Below are positions 16,029 through 25,693 of a DNA stretch of 64,000 nt, piece after piece. The stretch is from Pseudomonadota bacterium (lineage in GTDB: Bacteria; Pseudomonadota; Gammaproteobacteria; Steroidobacterales; Steroidobacteraceae): NCBI GenBank assembly GCA_018240525.1, contig JAFEFN010000014.1, forward strand, positions 420,487-484,486, in the 5' to 3' direction. The notes under the pieces are model-generated. The model made no database searches. It was not told the DNA's origin and saw only the letters and a program-made list of their open reading frames with translations. A program made the translations under genes and the position numbers. Numbering within the stretch: the stretch's first letter is position 1; each line of letters starts with the position of its first letter.

Positions 16029-16814
16029 ATGGATCCCGCACTTTGGGCCGCCAAGACCGGACTGGATGCCCAGCAGACGCAGATGACGGTCACGGCGAAC
16101 AACCTCGCCAACGTCAACACCACCGGCTTCAAGAAGAGCCGCGCCGTGTTCGATGACCTGCTCTACCAGAACCTCTCGCAGGTGGGCGCCAACACCTCGC
16201 AGAGCACCCAGGCTCCCACGGGCCTGAACCTCGGCACCGGGGTGCGCGTGGTCGCCACGGAGAAGAACTACACCCAGGGCAGCGTCAACAACACCGGCAA
16301 CAGCCTCGACCTGGCGATCCAGGGGCGCGGCTTCTTCCAGGTGCTGCAACCCGATGGCACGGTGGGTTACACCCGCGACGGCAGCTTCCAGCTCAACGCG
16401 CAGGGACAGCTGGTCACCTCGGCCGGCTACCAGGTGCAGCCGGCCATCACCATCCCGACCGGCGCCCAGAGCGTCACCATCGGCGCGGATGGCACGGTGA
16501 GCGTGCAGCTCGCCGGCCAGAGCGCCCCGCAGACGGTCGGCTCGCTGCAGCTCGCGGACTTCATCAACCCGGCGGGCCTGCAGGACATCGGCGGCAACCT
16601 CGCCGTGGAGTCCGCCTCCAGCGGCTCGCCGGTGACCGGCAACGCGGGCCTGAACGGCATGGGCACGCTGCTGCAGGGTTCCGTGGAGGGCTCCAACGTC
16701 AACGTGGTCGAGGAGCTGGTGAACATGATCGCCACCCAGCAGGCCTACGAGATGAACTCGCGCGCCGTGCAGACGACCGACCAGATGCTCACCTACGCCA
16801 CGCAGAACATGTGA
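16029..16814 (+). CDS. flgG: FlgG, distal rod protein
   Basis: This 261-residue subunit forms the distal rod. It has the exact FlgG N-terminal pattern [19 protein letters not shown], then [24 protein letters not shown], and the C-terminal [19 protein letters not shown]. Length is exactly typical (about 260). Its stop codon is overlapped by a possible GTG start of flgH. Confidence 0.97.
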   Translation: MDPALWAAKTGLDAQQTQMTVTANNLANVNTTGFKKSRAVFDDLLYQNLSQVGANTSQSTQAPTGLNLGTGVRVVATEKNYTQGSVNNTGNSLDLAIQGRGFFQVLQPDGTVGYTRDGSFQLNAQGQLVTSAGYQVQPAITIPTGAQSVTIGADGTVSVQLAGQSAPQTVGSLQLADFINPAGLQDIGGNLAVESASSGSPVTGNAGLNGMGTLLQGSVEGSNVNVVEELVNMIATQQAYEMNSRAVQTTDQMLTYATQNM

Positions 16815-17485
16815 GCACGAACGCCATGCGAATCATGCTCCCCCTGCTCGTGTGCACCCTGGCCGCCTGCCAGGCAAGCCGGCCGGCGAAGCCGGACGAT
16901 GCGCTGGCCTGGACGCAGGAGGTGCCGCCGCCGGCCACCAACGGCGCCATCTACCAGGCCGGCCGCGAGGTCGTCCTCGCCGAGAACCCGGTCGCGCACC
17001 ACGTCGGGGACATCGTGACCATCATCCTGAACGAGCAGACGGCCGCGCAGAAGAGCGCGACCACCACGACCAGCAAGGACACCACCATCGCCATGCCGGG
17101 GCCGACGCTGCTCGGCCGTCCCGTGACGGTGAACGGCACGCCGATCCTGCTCAACAACATGGACAACTCCACCAAGTTCGCCGGCCAGGGCGCGAGCGCG
17201 CAGAGCAACAGCCTCACCGGCCACCTGACGGCGACGGTGCTGAAGGTGCTGCCCAATGGCAACCTCGTGATCGCCGGCGAGAAGCAGATCGGCCTGAACC
17301 AGGGCAAGGAGTTCGTGCGCATCACCGGGGTCATCCGCCCGCTGGACCTCTCTGCCGATGACTCGATTCCCTCCTGGCGCGTCGCCAGCGCGCACATTGC
17401 CTACAGCGGCAAGGGTGCGATCGCCGATGCCAATGCGCAGGGCTGGCTGTCGCGCTTCTTCAACTCACCATGGGCGCCCTTCTGA
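16811..17485 (+). CDS. flgH: FlgH, L-ring lipoprotein
   Basis: This outer-membrane L-ring subunit is 224 aa from the GTG at 16811 or 219 aa from the ATG at 16826; neither start has a strong ribosome site. A lipoprotein signal is visible: hydrophobic [12 protein letters not shown] with the lipobox LAAC and Cys as the first mature residue. Family motifs are [25 protein letters not shown] and [21 protein letters not shown]. Length and position (before flgI) are normal. Confidence 0.94.
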   Translation: MSTNAMRIMLPLLVCTLAACQASRPAKPDDALAWTQEVPPPATNGAIYQAGREVVLAENPVAHHVGDIVTIILNEQTAAQKSATTTTSKDTTIAMPGPTLLGRPVTVNGTPILLNNMDNSTKFAGQGASAQSNSLTGHLTATVLKVLPNGNLVIAGEKQIGLNQGKEFVRITGVIRPLDLSADDSIPSWRVASAHIAYSGKGAIADANAQGWLSRFFNSPWAPF

Positions 17486-18603
17486 TGGAACACCGGTCCC
17501 GCCGCCTCTTCGTCGCCCTCGTGGTGCTCGCGCTCGCCCTGCCGGCAGCGCCCGCCCGCGCGGAACGCATCAAGGACATCGCCACGGTCGGTGGCGTGCG
17601 CAGCAACCAGCTCGTCGGCTACGGCCTCGTGGTCGGGCTGGATGGCACCGGCGACCAGACCACCCAGGCGCCCTTCACCATCCAGAGCATCGAGAACATG
17701 CTGCTGCGGTTCGGGGTCACGATCCCTCCGAACACCAACCCGCAGCTGAAGAACGTCGCCGCGGTGACCATCACCGCCGACCTGCCCGCCTTCGCCAAGC
17801 CGGGCCAGACCCTGGATATCACCGTCGGCACCATCGGCAACGCCTCGAGCCTGCGCGGCGGCAACCTGATCATGACCCCGCTGCGCGGCGCGGACGGGCA
17901 GATCTATGCGATGGCGCAGGGCAACGTGGTGGTCAGCGGCTTCGGCGTGAACGGCAAGGACGGCTCGCGCATCTCGCTGAACGTGCCGAGCAGCGGCCGC
18001 GTGCCCAACGGCGCCACCGTCGAGCGCGAGGTGCCGGTGCACATCGGCAACGACCAGCACCTGCTGCTGAACCTCAACACCCCCGACTTCACCACGGCCG
18101 CCCGGGTCGCCGAGGCCATCAACAAGAGCTTCGGCGCCGAGACCGCCGAGGCGCTCGATGCGGTCTCCGTCCGCGTCGCCGCGCCCGCCAGCCCCAGCCA
18201 GCGGGTCTCCTATCTTTCCGTGCTGGAAGCGGTCGAGGTCGATCCGGGGGAAGCCCCCGCCCGGGTGATCATCAATTCCCGCACCGGCACGGTGGTCATC
18301 AGCTCCCACGTGCGGGTGATGTCGGCCGCGGTGGCCCATGGTTCGCTCTCGGTCACCATCACCGAGCGACCCGAGGTCAGCCAGCCCGCACCCTTCTCCG
18401 ATGGCCGCACGGTGGTCACCCCGCGCAGCTCGATCGACGTGCACCAGGCGGACGCGCGCATGTTCGTGTTCCAGGCGGGGGTGAACCTCGATGAGATCGT
18501 GCGGGCGGTGAACCAGGTGGGCGCCGCGCCGGGCGACCTGGTCGCCATCCTCGAGGCCCTGCGCGAAGCGGGTGCCTTGCGCGCCGAGCTGGTGGTGATC
18601 TAG
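17485..18603 (+). CDS. flgI: FlgI, P-ring protein
   Basis: This 372-residue periplasmic P-ring subunit has a Sec signal peptide ending about [13 protein letters not shown]. Conserved segments include [32 protein letters not shown], and GLNGTGD-type [11 protein letters not shown]. The ATG at 17485 overlaps the flgH stop by one base; an in-frame ATG at 17470 would add five residues and cannot be excluded. Length is normal. FlgA encoded at 11401 is its assembly chaperone. Confidence 0.95.
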   Translation: MEHRSRRLFVALVVLALALPAAPARAERIKDIATVGGVRSNQLVGYGLVVGLDGTGDQTTQAPFTIQSIENMLLRFGVTIPPNTNPQLKNVAAVTITADLPAFAKPGQTLDITVGTIGNASSLRGGNLIMTPLRGADGQIYAMAQGNVVVSGFGVNGKDGSRISLNVPSSGRVPNGATVEREVPVHIGNDQHLLLNLNTPDFTTAARVAEAINKSFGAETAEALDAVSVRVAAPASPSQRVSYLSVLEAVEVDPGEAPARVIINSRTGTVVISSHVRVMSAAVAHGSLSVTITERPEVSQPAPFSDGRTVVTPRSSIDVHQADARMFVFQAGVNLDEIVRAVNQVGAAPGDLVAILEALREAGALRAELVVI

Positions 18604-18611
18604 GCGCCGCC

Positions 18612-19556
18612 ATGACCGCGGAAGTCAACAACAGCGCCGCCGTCTACGGCGACTTTGCGAGCCTGCAGAAGCTCAAGGCGAGCGCCCACCACCACGATCC
18701 GGGTGCGCTGCGCCAGGTGGCCCAGCAGTTCGAGAGCCTGTTCGCCCGCATGATGATCAAGAGCATGCGCAAGGCGATCGGCACCGACCCGATCTTCGGC
18801 AGCGACCAGGCGCAGACCTACCAGGGCATGTTCGACGACCAGCTGTCGCTGGAGCTCACCCGCGGCAAGGGCCTCGGCCTCACCGACATGCTGATGCGCC
18901 AGCTGCGTGGCGGGTATGCACCGCCGGCGGCACCCGCCAGCCCAACCCCGCCCAGCACGGCAGCGCTGCCGGGCGTCACCGCCGCTCACGGCGCACCGCC
19001 GGCCGCCGGCGATGCCGAGCGCTCGAACTTCGTGCGCTCGGTCTGGCCGCAGGCGCAGCAGGCGGCGCGCGAGCTGGGCGTGCATCCCATCGGCCTCGTC
19101 GCGCAGGCGGCCCTGGAGAGCAACTGGGGCCGGAGCGTGCCGCGACACGGCAACGGCGACTCGAGCCACAACCTCTTCGGCATCAAGGCCGGTGCCGGCT
19201 GGGGCGGGGCCGCGGCCCGCTCGGCCACGCATGAGTTTGCCGGCGGCAGTGCCGTCCCGGTCGAGGCGGCCTTCCGCAGCTACGCCGATGCCTCGGGAAG
19301 CTTCCGCGACTACGTCACGCTGCTCACCGGCAGCGCGCGCTACCGCGAGGCGCTCCACAGCGGCGGCGACATCGGCGCCTTCGCGCGTGGGCTGCAGAGA
19401 GGCGGCTATGCCACCGACCCGGATTATGCCAGCAAGGTCACGGCGGTCGCGCACCAGGTGCAGACCCTGCTCACCGGCGGCAGGGGCGGCGCAGGGCTGC
19501 GCGAGCTCAAGTTTTCCGAAGCCCGGCCGATAGCCGATGGCACGACTACGCTCTAG
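18612..19556 (+). CDS. flgJ: FlgJ, rod cap and peptidoglycan hydrolase
   Basis: This 314-residue two-domain protein has an N-terminal rod-cap domain (QQFESLFARMMIKSMRKAIG, residues about 37-56) and a C-terminal glucosaminidase-type muramidase domain (from about residue 140) with the catalytic glutamate in AALESNWGRS. A Pro/Ala linker joins them. It is bifunctional as in enterics, not the single-domain form of alphaproteobacteria. Its 3' end carries a sigma-28 promoter for flgK. Confidence 0.95.
   Translation: MTAEVNNSAAVYGDFASLQKLKASAHHHDPGALRQVAQQFESLFARMMIKSMRKAIGTDPIFGSDQAQTYQGMFDDQLSLELTRGKGLGLTDMLMRQLRGGYAPPAAPASPTPPSTAALPGVTAAHGAPPAAGDAERSNFVRSVWPQAQQAARELGVHPIGLVAQAALESNWGRSVPRHGNGDSSHNLFGIKAGAGWGGAAARSATHEFAGGSAVPVEAAFRSYADASGSFRDYVTLLTGSARYREALHSGGDIGAFARGLQRGGYATDPDYASKVTAVAHQVQTLLTGGRGGAGLRELKFSEARPIADGTTTL
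19507..19533 (+). promoter_or_regulatory. Sigma-28 promoter of flgK-flgL inside the end of flgJ
   Basis: TCAAGTTT (19507-19514), 11 bases, GCCGATAG (19526-19533). This matches TAAAGTTT-N11-GCCGATAA at seven of eight in each half with exact spacing, the best FliA site in the window. It lies in the last coding bases of flgJ, 37 bases before flgK. Confidence 0.8.
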
Positions 19557-19570
19557 GGAAGTGACCGGGC

Positions 19571-21478
19571 ATGGCTGACATCCTCACCACCAGTGTCTCC
19601 GGACTGCTCGCCTTCCAGCAGTCCCTGGACGTGACCAGCAACAACATCGCGAATTCCTCGACGCCCGGCTACAGCGTCGAGCGCGCCAACCTCACCCCGC
19701 AGCCCGGGCAGGCCTCCGCGGGCGGCTACATCGGCAGCGGCGTGCGCCTGGCGAGCATCACCCGCTCCTACGACGAGTTGCTCGCCCAGCAGGTGCGCGG
19801 CTCCCAGGCGAGCTATTCGAGCCTCAATACGCTCGCGACCCAGGCCGCGCAGATCGACAACCTGCTCAGCGCCTCCGGCAGCGGGCTGACCGATGGCCTG
19901 CAGAGCTTCCTCAACGCCGTGCAGTCCCTGTCGACCTCGCCGACCTCGACCGCCTCGCGCCAGGCGCTGCTCAGCCAGGCCCAGGGCCTCGCCCAGCAGC
20001 TCAACGGCTACGACGCTGAGATCGCGCAGTACTCCTCGAACCTCGCGCAGCACATCCAGGGCGATGTCACGCAGATCAATTCGCTGGCCTCGGGCCTGGC
20101 CTCGCTGAACAACCAGATCGCCCGCGACCTGGCCGGCAACGGGCAGGCGCCCAACCAGCTGATGGACCAGCGCGACCAGATGCTCGATACGCTCAGCCAG
20201 TACGTGAGCGTGAGCACCGCGGCCGAGCCGAACGGCATGCTGGATGTCTACATCGGCAGCGGGCAGGCCCTGGTGACCGGCGGCACGGCCCAGCAGCTCT
20301 CGACCCTGCCGAACACATACGACGCCTCGGTGCTCCAGGTCGGCCTGGCCAGCCCTGGCGGCACCTCCGACATCACCTCCGAGATCAGCGGCGGCGAGCT
20401 CGGCGGCCTGCTGAGCGCGCGCACGCAGGTGCTGGCCCCGGCGCAGAACGCCCTCGGCCTGATCAGCGTGGGACTGGCCACCCTCGTCAACCAGGCGCAG
20501 CAGGCCGGGATGGATGCGACCGGTGCCCAGGGACAGCCGATGTTCAACCTCGGGGACACCGTGGTGCGCGCGGCGGGCACCAATACCGGCAGCGGCACGC
20601 TCACGGTGGCACGCGCCGACGTCAGCGCAATGACCGCGGATGACTACGTGCTGCGCTACAGCGGCGGCAGCTGGCAGCTGAAGGACACCAGCAGCGGCCA
20701 GAGCATCGCCATGAGCGGGGCCGGCACGAGCGCCAGCCCGTTCCTGGCCGCGGGGCTCTCGATCGTGGTCGGCGGCGCCCCGGCCGGCGGCGACAGCTTC
20801 CTGATCCAGCCCACCGCGGGCGCCACCGCCGGGTTGTCCGTGGCGCTCACCGACCCTTCGCAGATCGCGGCCGCCTCGCTCGCCCAGACAGGCACGAGCC
20901 CCGGCAACGCCGGCACCGGGGTGATCTCGGCGGCCACCATCACCGACCCGTCCAGCTGGGTCCCGGACACCTACACCGTCTCCTTCACGGCCGCCAACAG
21001 CTACCAGGTGACCAGCAGCAGCGGGACCACCGTCGCCGCTGGGAGCTTCGTCGCCGGCCAGCCGATCAGCTTCCAGGGCGCCCAGGTTGTGGTCAGCGGC
21101 GCACCGGCCGCCGGGGACAGCTTCACGGTGCGGCCCAGCACCGCCGCCGACAACGGCGACAACAGCAATCTCGGCGCGCTGATCAACGCCTTCGGCGCCG
21201 CGAACCTCGCCGGCGGCACGACCTCGCTCAGCGGGGCGGCCAACAACCTCATCACGCGCATCGGCGTGGTGACGCAGCAGGCCCAGGCCAGCGCCACCGC
21301 GCAGCAGTCGGTGAACCAGGACGCGGTCACCGCGCGCAGCAACGTGTCCGGGGTCAACCTCGATGCCGAGGCCGCCAAGATGCTCCAGTTCCAGCACGCC
21401 TACCAGGCCATGGCGCAGATGATCCAGACCTCGAGCAACCTGTTCAATTCGCTCATCACGGCCCTGCGGAGCGGCTAA
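19571..21478 (+). CDS. flgK: FlgK, hook-associated protein 1
   Basis: This 635-residue junction protein connects hook and filament. The N-terminus contains LLAFQQSLDVTSNNIANSSTPGY, and the C-terminus NVSGVNLDAEAAKMLQFQHAYQ, both canonical. The central domain contains at least two related beta modules (about residues 355-425 and 455-525); the second, with WVPDTYTVSF and SGAPAAGDSFTV, closely resembles a module in FlgL. The length is at the long end of the family because of these insertions. FlgN is its chaperone. Confidence 0.95.
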   Translation: MADILTTSVSGLLAFQQSLDVTSNNIANSSTPGYSVERANLTPQPGQASAGGYIGSGVRLASITRSYDELLAQQVRGSQASYSSLNTLATQAAQIDNLLSASGSGLTDGLQSFLNAVQSLSTSPTSTASRQALLSQAQGLAQQLNGYDAEIAQYSSNLAQHIQGDVTQINSLASGLASLNNQIARDLAGNGQAPNQLMDQRDQMLDTLSQYVSVSTAAEPNGMLDVYIGSGQALVTGGTAQQLSTLPNTYDASVLQVGLASPGGTSDITSEISGGELGGLLSARTQVLAPAQNALGLISVGLATLVNQAQQAGMDATGAQGQPMFNLGDTVVRAAGTNTGSGTLTVARADVSAMTADDYVLRYSGGSWQLKDTSSGQSIAMSGAGTSASPFLAAGLSIVVGGAPAGGDSFLIQPTAGATAGLSVALTDPSQIAAASLAQTGTSPGNAGTGVISAATITDPSSWVPDTYTVSFTAANSYQVTSSSGTTVAAGSFVAGQPISFQGAQVVVSGAPAAGDSFTVRPSTAADNGDNSNLGALINAFGAANLAGGTTSLSGAANNLITRIGVVTQQAQASATAQQSVNQDAVTARSNVSGVNLDAEAAKMLQFQHAYQAMAQMIQTSSNLFNSLITALRSG

Positions 21479-21481
21479 CCC

Positions 21482-22669
21482 ATGCCCATCTCGACGCTCA
21501 CCTTCCAGACCAATGCGCTCGCGCAGATGGAGGCGCTGGAGACCGCGCTGTCCCGCTCGCAGACCGAGCTGTCCACCGGCAAGAAGCTCCTGAGCGCGGC
21601 CGACAACCCGGCCGCCATGGCGCAGGTCAACGAGCTGAACGCGCAGCTGTCGGCCGCGCAGCAGCACGTGAGCAACGGCAACGCCGTGAACTCCCGGCTG
21701 CAGCTGGAGCAAAACGCCCTGAGCAGTGCCACGACGGCGCTGCAGAGCGCACGCGACCTTGCCATCCAGGCGAACAACTCGGACCTCAGCGCCGCGGACC
21801 GGCAGAACATCGTCGCGCAGCTGCAGCAGCTGCAGCAGTCGCTGCTGGCGACCGCCAATTCCCGCGATGCGGGCGGCAGCTACCTCTTCGGCGGCACCGC
21901 GAGCGGCGCCCCGCCCTTCGTGACGGGCGGCACGGCGGTGAGCTACCGGGGCAACGACCAGGTCAACCAGGTGCAGGTCGGCCCCGATCACAGCGTCTCG
22001 GTCGGGGATGCCGGCAGTGCCGTGTTCATGAACCTGAAGGCCGGCAACGGCACCTTCACCACCGCGGCCGGGGCCGCCAACACCGGCAGCGCCTCCATCG
22101 ACACCGGCAGCGTGACGAATCCGGCAGCCTGGGTACCCGATACGTACACCATCTCCTTCAGCAGCCCCGGCCAGTACCAGGTCACCGACAGTGCCGGCAC
22201 GGTGGTGGCGGGCGGTGCGTACGTGGACGGACAGGCGCTCGGCTTTGCCGGCGTGCAGGTCACCTTGAGCGGCGCGCCGGCCGCCGGCGACCAGTTCACC
22301 GTGGCCCCCGCCGGCAGCGCGAGCGTGTTCAGCACGATCGCCGGTCTCATCACTACCTTGAGTTCGCCCGCGCTCAGCAACGCCCAGATCGCCACCCAGG
22401 TCGGCGGCGCCATCCGGCAGATGGACACCGCCCTCGACCACCTGGGGACGGTGCAGGCCGGCGTCGGCGGCCGGCTCAATGCCATCAGCGCCTCGGCCGC
22501 GAGCGCGCAGACCCAGCAGACCAACATCACGACCGCCGTCTCGCAGCTGCGGGACGTGGACTACGCCGCCGCGGTCACCCGGCTCAGCAGCCAGGAGCTC
22601 GCCCTGCAGGCCGCCCAGGAGTCCTATGCCTCGATCGCCAAGTTGTCCCTGTTCAACTACCTGTCATGA
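21482..22669 (+). CDS. flgL: FlgL, hook-associated protein 3
   Basis: This 395-residue junction protein is related to flagellin. The N-terminus STLTFQTNALAQMEALETALSRSQTELSTGKK and the C-terminus VSQLRDVDYAAAVTRLSSQELALQAA are typical coiled-coil ends. The middle carries a module (about residues 210-277, with WVPDTYTISF and SGAPAAGDQFTV) shared with FlgK. It starts three bases after flgK and should be co-transcribed with it from the promoter at 19507. Confidence 0.94.
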   Translation: MPISTLTFQTNALAQMEALETALSRSQTELSTGKKLLSAADNPAAMAQVNELNAQLSAAQQHVSNGNAVNSRLQLEQNALSSATTALQSARDLAIQANNSDLSAADRQNIVAQLQQLQQSLLATANSRDAGGSYLFGGTASGAPPFVTGGTAVSYRGNDQVNQVQVGPDHSVSVGDAGSAVFMNLKAGNGTFTTAAGAANTGSASIDTGSVTNPAAWVPDTYTISFSSPGQYQVTDSAGTVVAGGAYVDGQALGFAGVQVTLSGAPAAGDQFTVAPAGSASVFSTIAGLITTLSSPALSNAQIATQVGGAIRQMDTALDHLGTVQAGVGGRLNAISASAASAQTQQTNITTAVSQLRDVDYAAAVTRLSSQELALQAAQESYASIAKLSLFNYLS

Positions 22670-22705
22670 ACGTGACGCACGTCGCGTTTGCGCCCTCGGG
22701 CCCGC

Positions 22706-22733
22706 TCAAGTTCCGGGCGGCGCCTACCGATAC
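22706..22733 (+). promoter_or_regulatory. Sigma-28 promoter of fliC
   Basis: TCAAGTTC (22706-22713), 12 bases, ACCGATAC (22726-22733). The same TCAAGTTCCGG sequence occurs at the fliS promoter. Spacing is one longer than the usual 11. It lies about 98 bases before fliC, leaving a long leader with a purine-rich ribosome site (CAGGAG) before the start. Confidence 0.72.
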
Positions 22734-22831
22734 AGGGCTTGAACGGAAGCGGCCCATGTCGGGTTACGCAGAGGTAGCAGCGCGACGGACGGGTGTCCGG
22801 CGCCTGAGTCAAACATCAGGAGTCTAAGACC

Positions 22832-24055
22832 ATGTCACTCGTCCTTAATACGAACCTTGATTCGCTGGTTGCGCAGAACAGCCTGAGCTCCTCGGGCACG
22901 CAGCTTGCGAACGCGCTGAGCCAGCTGTCCTCGGGCCTGCGCATCAACACCTCGGCCGACGACGCGGCGGGCTTTGCGATCGCGCAGGGCATGACCTCGC
23001 AGATCAACGGCCTCAACCAGGCCGCGCAGAACGCCAACGACGGCGTCTCGCTCACCCAGACGGCGACCGGCGCGCTCGGCGAGGTCACGACCGACCTGCA
23101 GACGATGCGCGACCTGGCGGTCGAATCGCTCAACGCCAGCAACAGCGCCACGGACCGCGCCGACCTGAACGCGCAGTTCCAGCAGCTGATCGCCGACATC
23201 AACAGCGTGGCCTCGAACACGCAGTTCAACGGCGTGAACCTGCTGGATGGCACCTTCCAGGGCGCGACCTTCCAGATCGGCGCCAACGCGGGCCAGACGA
23301 TCACCGTCTCCTCGGTGGCCAGCGCCAAGGCCGGGAACCTGGGGGCCCTGTACGCGGCCGCCAACAGCGGCACCGCCGGTGCCTACAACGCCGCCAACTT
23401 CGCCGCCGGTGACACCGCCACCTTCCAGGTTGCGCTCACCCCGGCCGGCGGCAGCGCCACCAACTACACGACCAACGCGGTCACCCTGACGGGCAACGCC
23501 GCCACCGACCTGGCCAGCATCGCCGCGGCGGTGAACCAGGCGGTGGCTTCCCAGGGCGTCATCGCGACGGTCAACGGCACCACGGGCATCTCGCTGAGCG
23601 GCACGGCCGCCAATGCCGGCGCCGGCATCGCCATCACGGTGGCCTCCTCCACCGGCACGCTCGCCTCCGATGCAACCGCGCTGGCGGACCTCGGCGTCGA
23701 CTCGGCCAACACGGTGGCCACGACCGGTGCGAGCTTCGTCGCCAGCAGCAACGTGACCACGGTCGACAACTCCAACCAGGCCCTCGTGCAGATCGACGCC
23801 GCCCTGCAGCAGCTGGCGCAGTCGACCGCGCAGCTGGGTGCCTACCAGAACCGCTTCGACGGTCTGATCAACGGGTTGCACACGACCGCCACGAACCTGT
23901 CGGCCGCGAAGAGCGCGATCGTGGACACCGACTACGCCCAGGCGACGTCGAACCTGTCCAAGGCGCAGATCCTGCAGCAGGCGAGCACGGCGATGGTGGC
24001 CCAGGCCAATACCATCCCGCAGAACATCCTGACGCTGCTGCAGAAACTGCCGTAA
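22832..24055 (+). CDS. fliC: FliC, flagellin
   Basis: This 407-residue filament subunit has the conserved N-terminal D0/D1 helices (SLVLNTNLDSLVAQNSL, then QLSSGLRINTSADDAAGFAIA) and C-terminal helices (VDTDYAQATSNLSKAQILQQAS, then ANTIPQNILTLLQKLP). The central domain is Ala/Thr/Gly-rich and almost free of charge. The end LLQKLP differs from the usual LSLLR. Only one flagellin gene is in the window. A sigma-28 promoter lies upstream and a strong terminator downstream. Confidence 0.97.
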   Translation: MSLVLNTNLDSLVAQNSLSSSGTQLANALSQLSSGLRINTSADDAAGFAIAQGMTSQINGLNQAAQNANDGVSLTQTATGALGEVTTDLQTMRDLAVESLNASNSATDRADLNAQFQQLIADINSVASNTQFNGVNLLDGTFQGATFQIGANAGQTITVSSVASAKAGNLGALYAAANSGTAGAYNAANFAAGDTATFQVALTPAGGSATNYTTNAVTLTGNAATDLASIAAAVNQAVASQGVIATVNGTTGISLSGTAANAGAGIAITVASSTGTLASDATALADLGVDSANTVATTGASFVASSNVTTVDNSNQALVQIDAALQQLAQSTAQLGAYQNRFDGLINGLHTTATNLSAAKSAIVDTDYAQATSNLSKAQILQQASTAMVAQANTIPQNILTLLQKLP

Positions 24056-24096
24056 GGAAATGAGCTCCAGGTACCGCATGCCTGGGGATCATGGTG

Positions 24097-24137
24097 GGGC
24101 GGGCGCTATGAGGGTGGCGCCCGCCCTTCCCCTTTTT
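24097..24137 (+). terminator. Rho-independent terminator after fliC
   Basis: A ten-base-pair perfect stem, GGGCGGGCGC (24097-24106) with GCGCCCGCCC (24117-24126), ten-base loop, followed by TTCCCC and TTTTT (24133-24137). It sits 41 bases after the fliC stop and would isolate the high-level flagellin transcript from fliD. Confidence 0.85.
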
Positions 24138-24163
24138 CCTGACCGCACCGGAATGAAGCCTCC

Positions 24164-25606
24164 ATGAGCACCACCAGCAACGTCTCGAGCTCCAATGGCA
24201 CGGCGCCGGTGGTGTCGGTCGCCGGCTCGAGCAGCGCCGATGCCGCCGGCGGCTCGGTGATCAACGTGAGCTCGCTGGTGCAGCAGCTGGTGGCGGCCAC
24301 CCAGGCCCCGCGCGAGGCGCTGATCTCCAGCCAGACCCAGCAGGTCACCACGCAGATCTCGGCCCTCGGCACGCTCAAGGGCGCGCTGGCCACTTTCCAG
24401 GGCTCGCTCGCCTCGCTGGACACCGCGAGCGCGTTTCGCATCGCGACCGCCACCAGCAGCGATGCGACCGCGTTCACCGCGAGCGCCGGTCCCGGCGCCG
24501 CACAGGGCACCTACAGCGTATCGATCACCCAGCTCGCCACCGCGCAGCAGCTGTTGTCCGGGCCGCTCGCGGCCGGCACGGCCCTCGGTGGCGGCACGCT
24601 CAGCCTCGCCTTGGGCGGCACGAGCTTCAATGTCGCGGTCGCAAGCACCGACACCTTGGCCGACGTGGCCGCCGCCATCAACGCCGCGCCCGGCAATCCG
24701 GGCATCAGTGCGACCCTCCTGCAGGGCAGTGACGGGGCGCACCTGCTGCTGTCCTCCGCCCTGACCGGCGCCGCCAACACCATCCAGGTGACCGAGACCG
24801 ATGCGGGGAGCGCGCTCGCGGGCCTGACCTACTCGGCGGCCAGCAGCGCCAACTACACCCAGGAGGCCGCCGCCCAGGATGCGGCCTTCTCGGTCTCCGG
24901 GGTCGCCTTCAAGAGCCCCACGAACACGGTCTCGAGCGCGGTGAGCGGCCTGACGCTGAACCTGCTCGGCACCACGGCGGCCGGCACCCCGGCCGCGGTC
25001 ACCGTCGGCACCGACACCGGCACGGTCGTCACCAACATCTCCAGCTTCGTGGATGCGTACAACACGCTGCACGCCGCGCTGAACTCGCTGGGAAGCTACG
25101 ATGCCTCGAGCAACACGGCCGGGCCGATGATGGGCAACGCCGTGCTGACCGGGATCCAGACCCAGATCCAGCGCGCGCTCTACAGCGTCGTCAACGACGG
25201 CTCCTCGACCTACAACACCCTGGCGAGCATCGGCATCACCACGCAGCGCGATGGCAGCCTGAGCCTCAACAGCGGGACGCTGTCGACGGCGCTCGCCACC
25301 AACTTCAGCGCCGTCACGCAGCTCTTCAGCGGCGTGGGCGGTGTCGCCAGCACGCTCAACTCGCAGATCAGCACGGCACTGGGTTCGACCGGCTCGGTCA
25401 CTGCCGCCGGCAAGACCCTGACCGCCCAGGAAAATGCCCTGACCAAGCAGAGCGACGAGCTGGACAAGCAGATGGCCGCCCTCTCGGCGACGCTGACCCA
25501 GCAGTACGCAGCCCTCAACACGCTGCTGTCCTCGCTGCAGAGCACGTCCTCGTACCTGACGCAGGCCTTCGCATCGCTGCCGAAGGTCCAGTCGCGTTCC
25601 GGCTAG
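24164..25606 (+). CDS. fliD: FliD, filament cap protein
   Basis: This 480-residue protein caps the filament. It has FliD_N (residues about 20-115, including VINVSSLVQQLVAATQAPREALI) and FliD_C (about 240-465, including INTSSFVDAYNTLHAAL-type NISSFVDAYNTLHAAL, and ALTKQSDELDKQMAALSATLTQQYAALNTLLSSLQSTSSYL). A short flagellin-hook IN-type motif lies between. Length is normal. It starts 27 bases after the fliC terminator; I could not identify a clear own promoter, so read-through or an atypical site must serve it. Confidence 0.94.
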   Translation: MSTTSNVSSSNGTAPVVSVAGSSSADAAGGSVINVSSLVQQLVAATQAPREALISSQTQQVTTQISALGTLKGALATFQGSLASLDTASAFRIATATSSDATAFTASAGPGAAQGTYSVSITQLATAQQLLSGPLAAGTALGGGTLSLALGGTSFNVAVASTDTLADVAAAINAAPGNPGISATLLQGSDGAHLLLSSALTGAANTIQVTETDAGSALAGLTYSAASSANYTQEAAAQDAAFSVSGVAFKSPTNTVSSAVSGLTLNLLGTTAAGTPAAVTVGTDTGTVVTNISSFVDAYNTLHAALNSLGSYDASSNTAGPMMGNAVLTGIQTQIQRALYSVVNDGSSTYNTLASIGITTQRDGSLSLNSGTLSTALATNFSAVTQLFSGVGGVASTLNSQISTALGSTGSVTAAGKTLTAQENALTKQSDELDKQMAALSATLTQQYAALNTLLSSLQSTSSYLTQAFASLPKVQSRSG

Positions 25607-25637
25607 CGCCGCCGCGCGCGCCGCGCGCCCGCCTCCC

Positions 25638-25664
25638 TCAAGTTCCGGCCCGCAGGGCCGCTAC
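25638..25664 (+). promoter_or_regulatory. Sigma-28 promoter of fliS
   Basis: TCAAGTTC (25638-25645), 11 bases, GCCGCTAC (25657-25664). The -10 variant with CGCTA is the same substitution seen at the flgM promoter. The site is 30 bases before the GTG start of fliS. Confidence 0.65.
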
Positions 25665-25693
25665 AGGAGTCAGGACTTCAGGGAGCACATCCA

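Noticed and set aside
19539..19554. TGGCACG sequence just before flgK as a sigma-54 promoter
   Set aside because: The GC of the -12 element is one base too close to the -24 GG and there is no TTGC; a strong sigma-28 site lies next to it.
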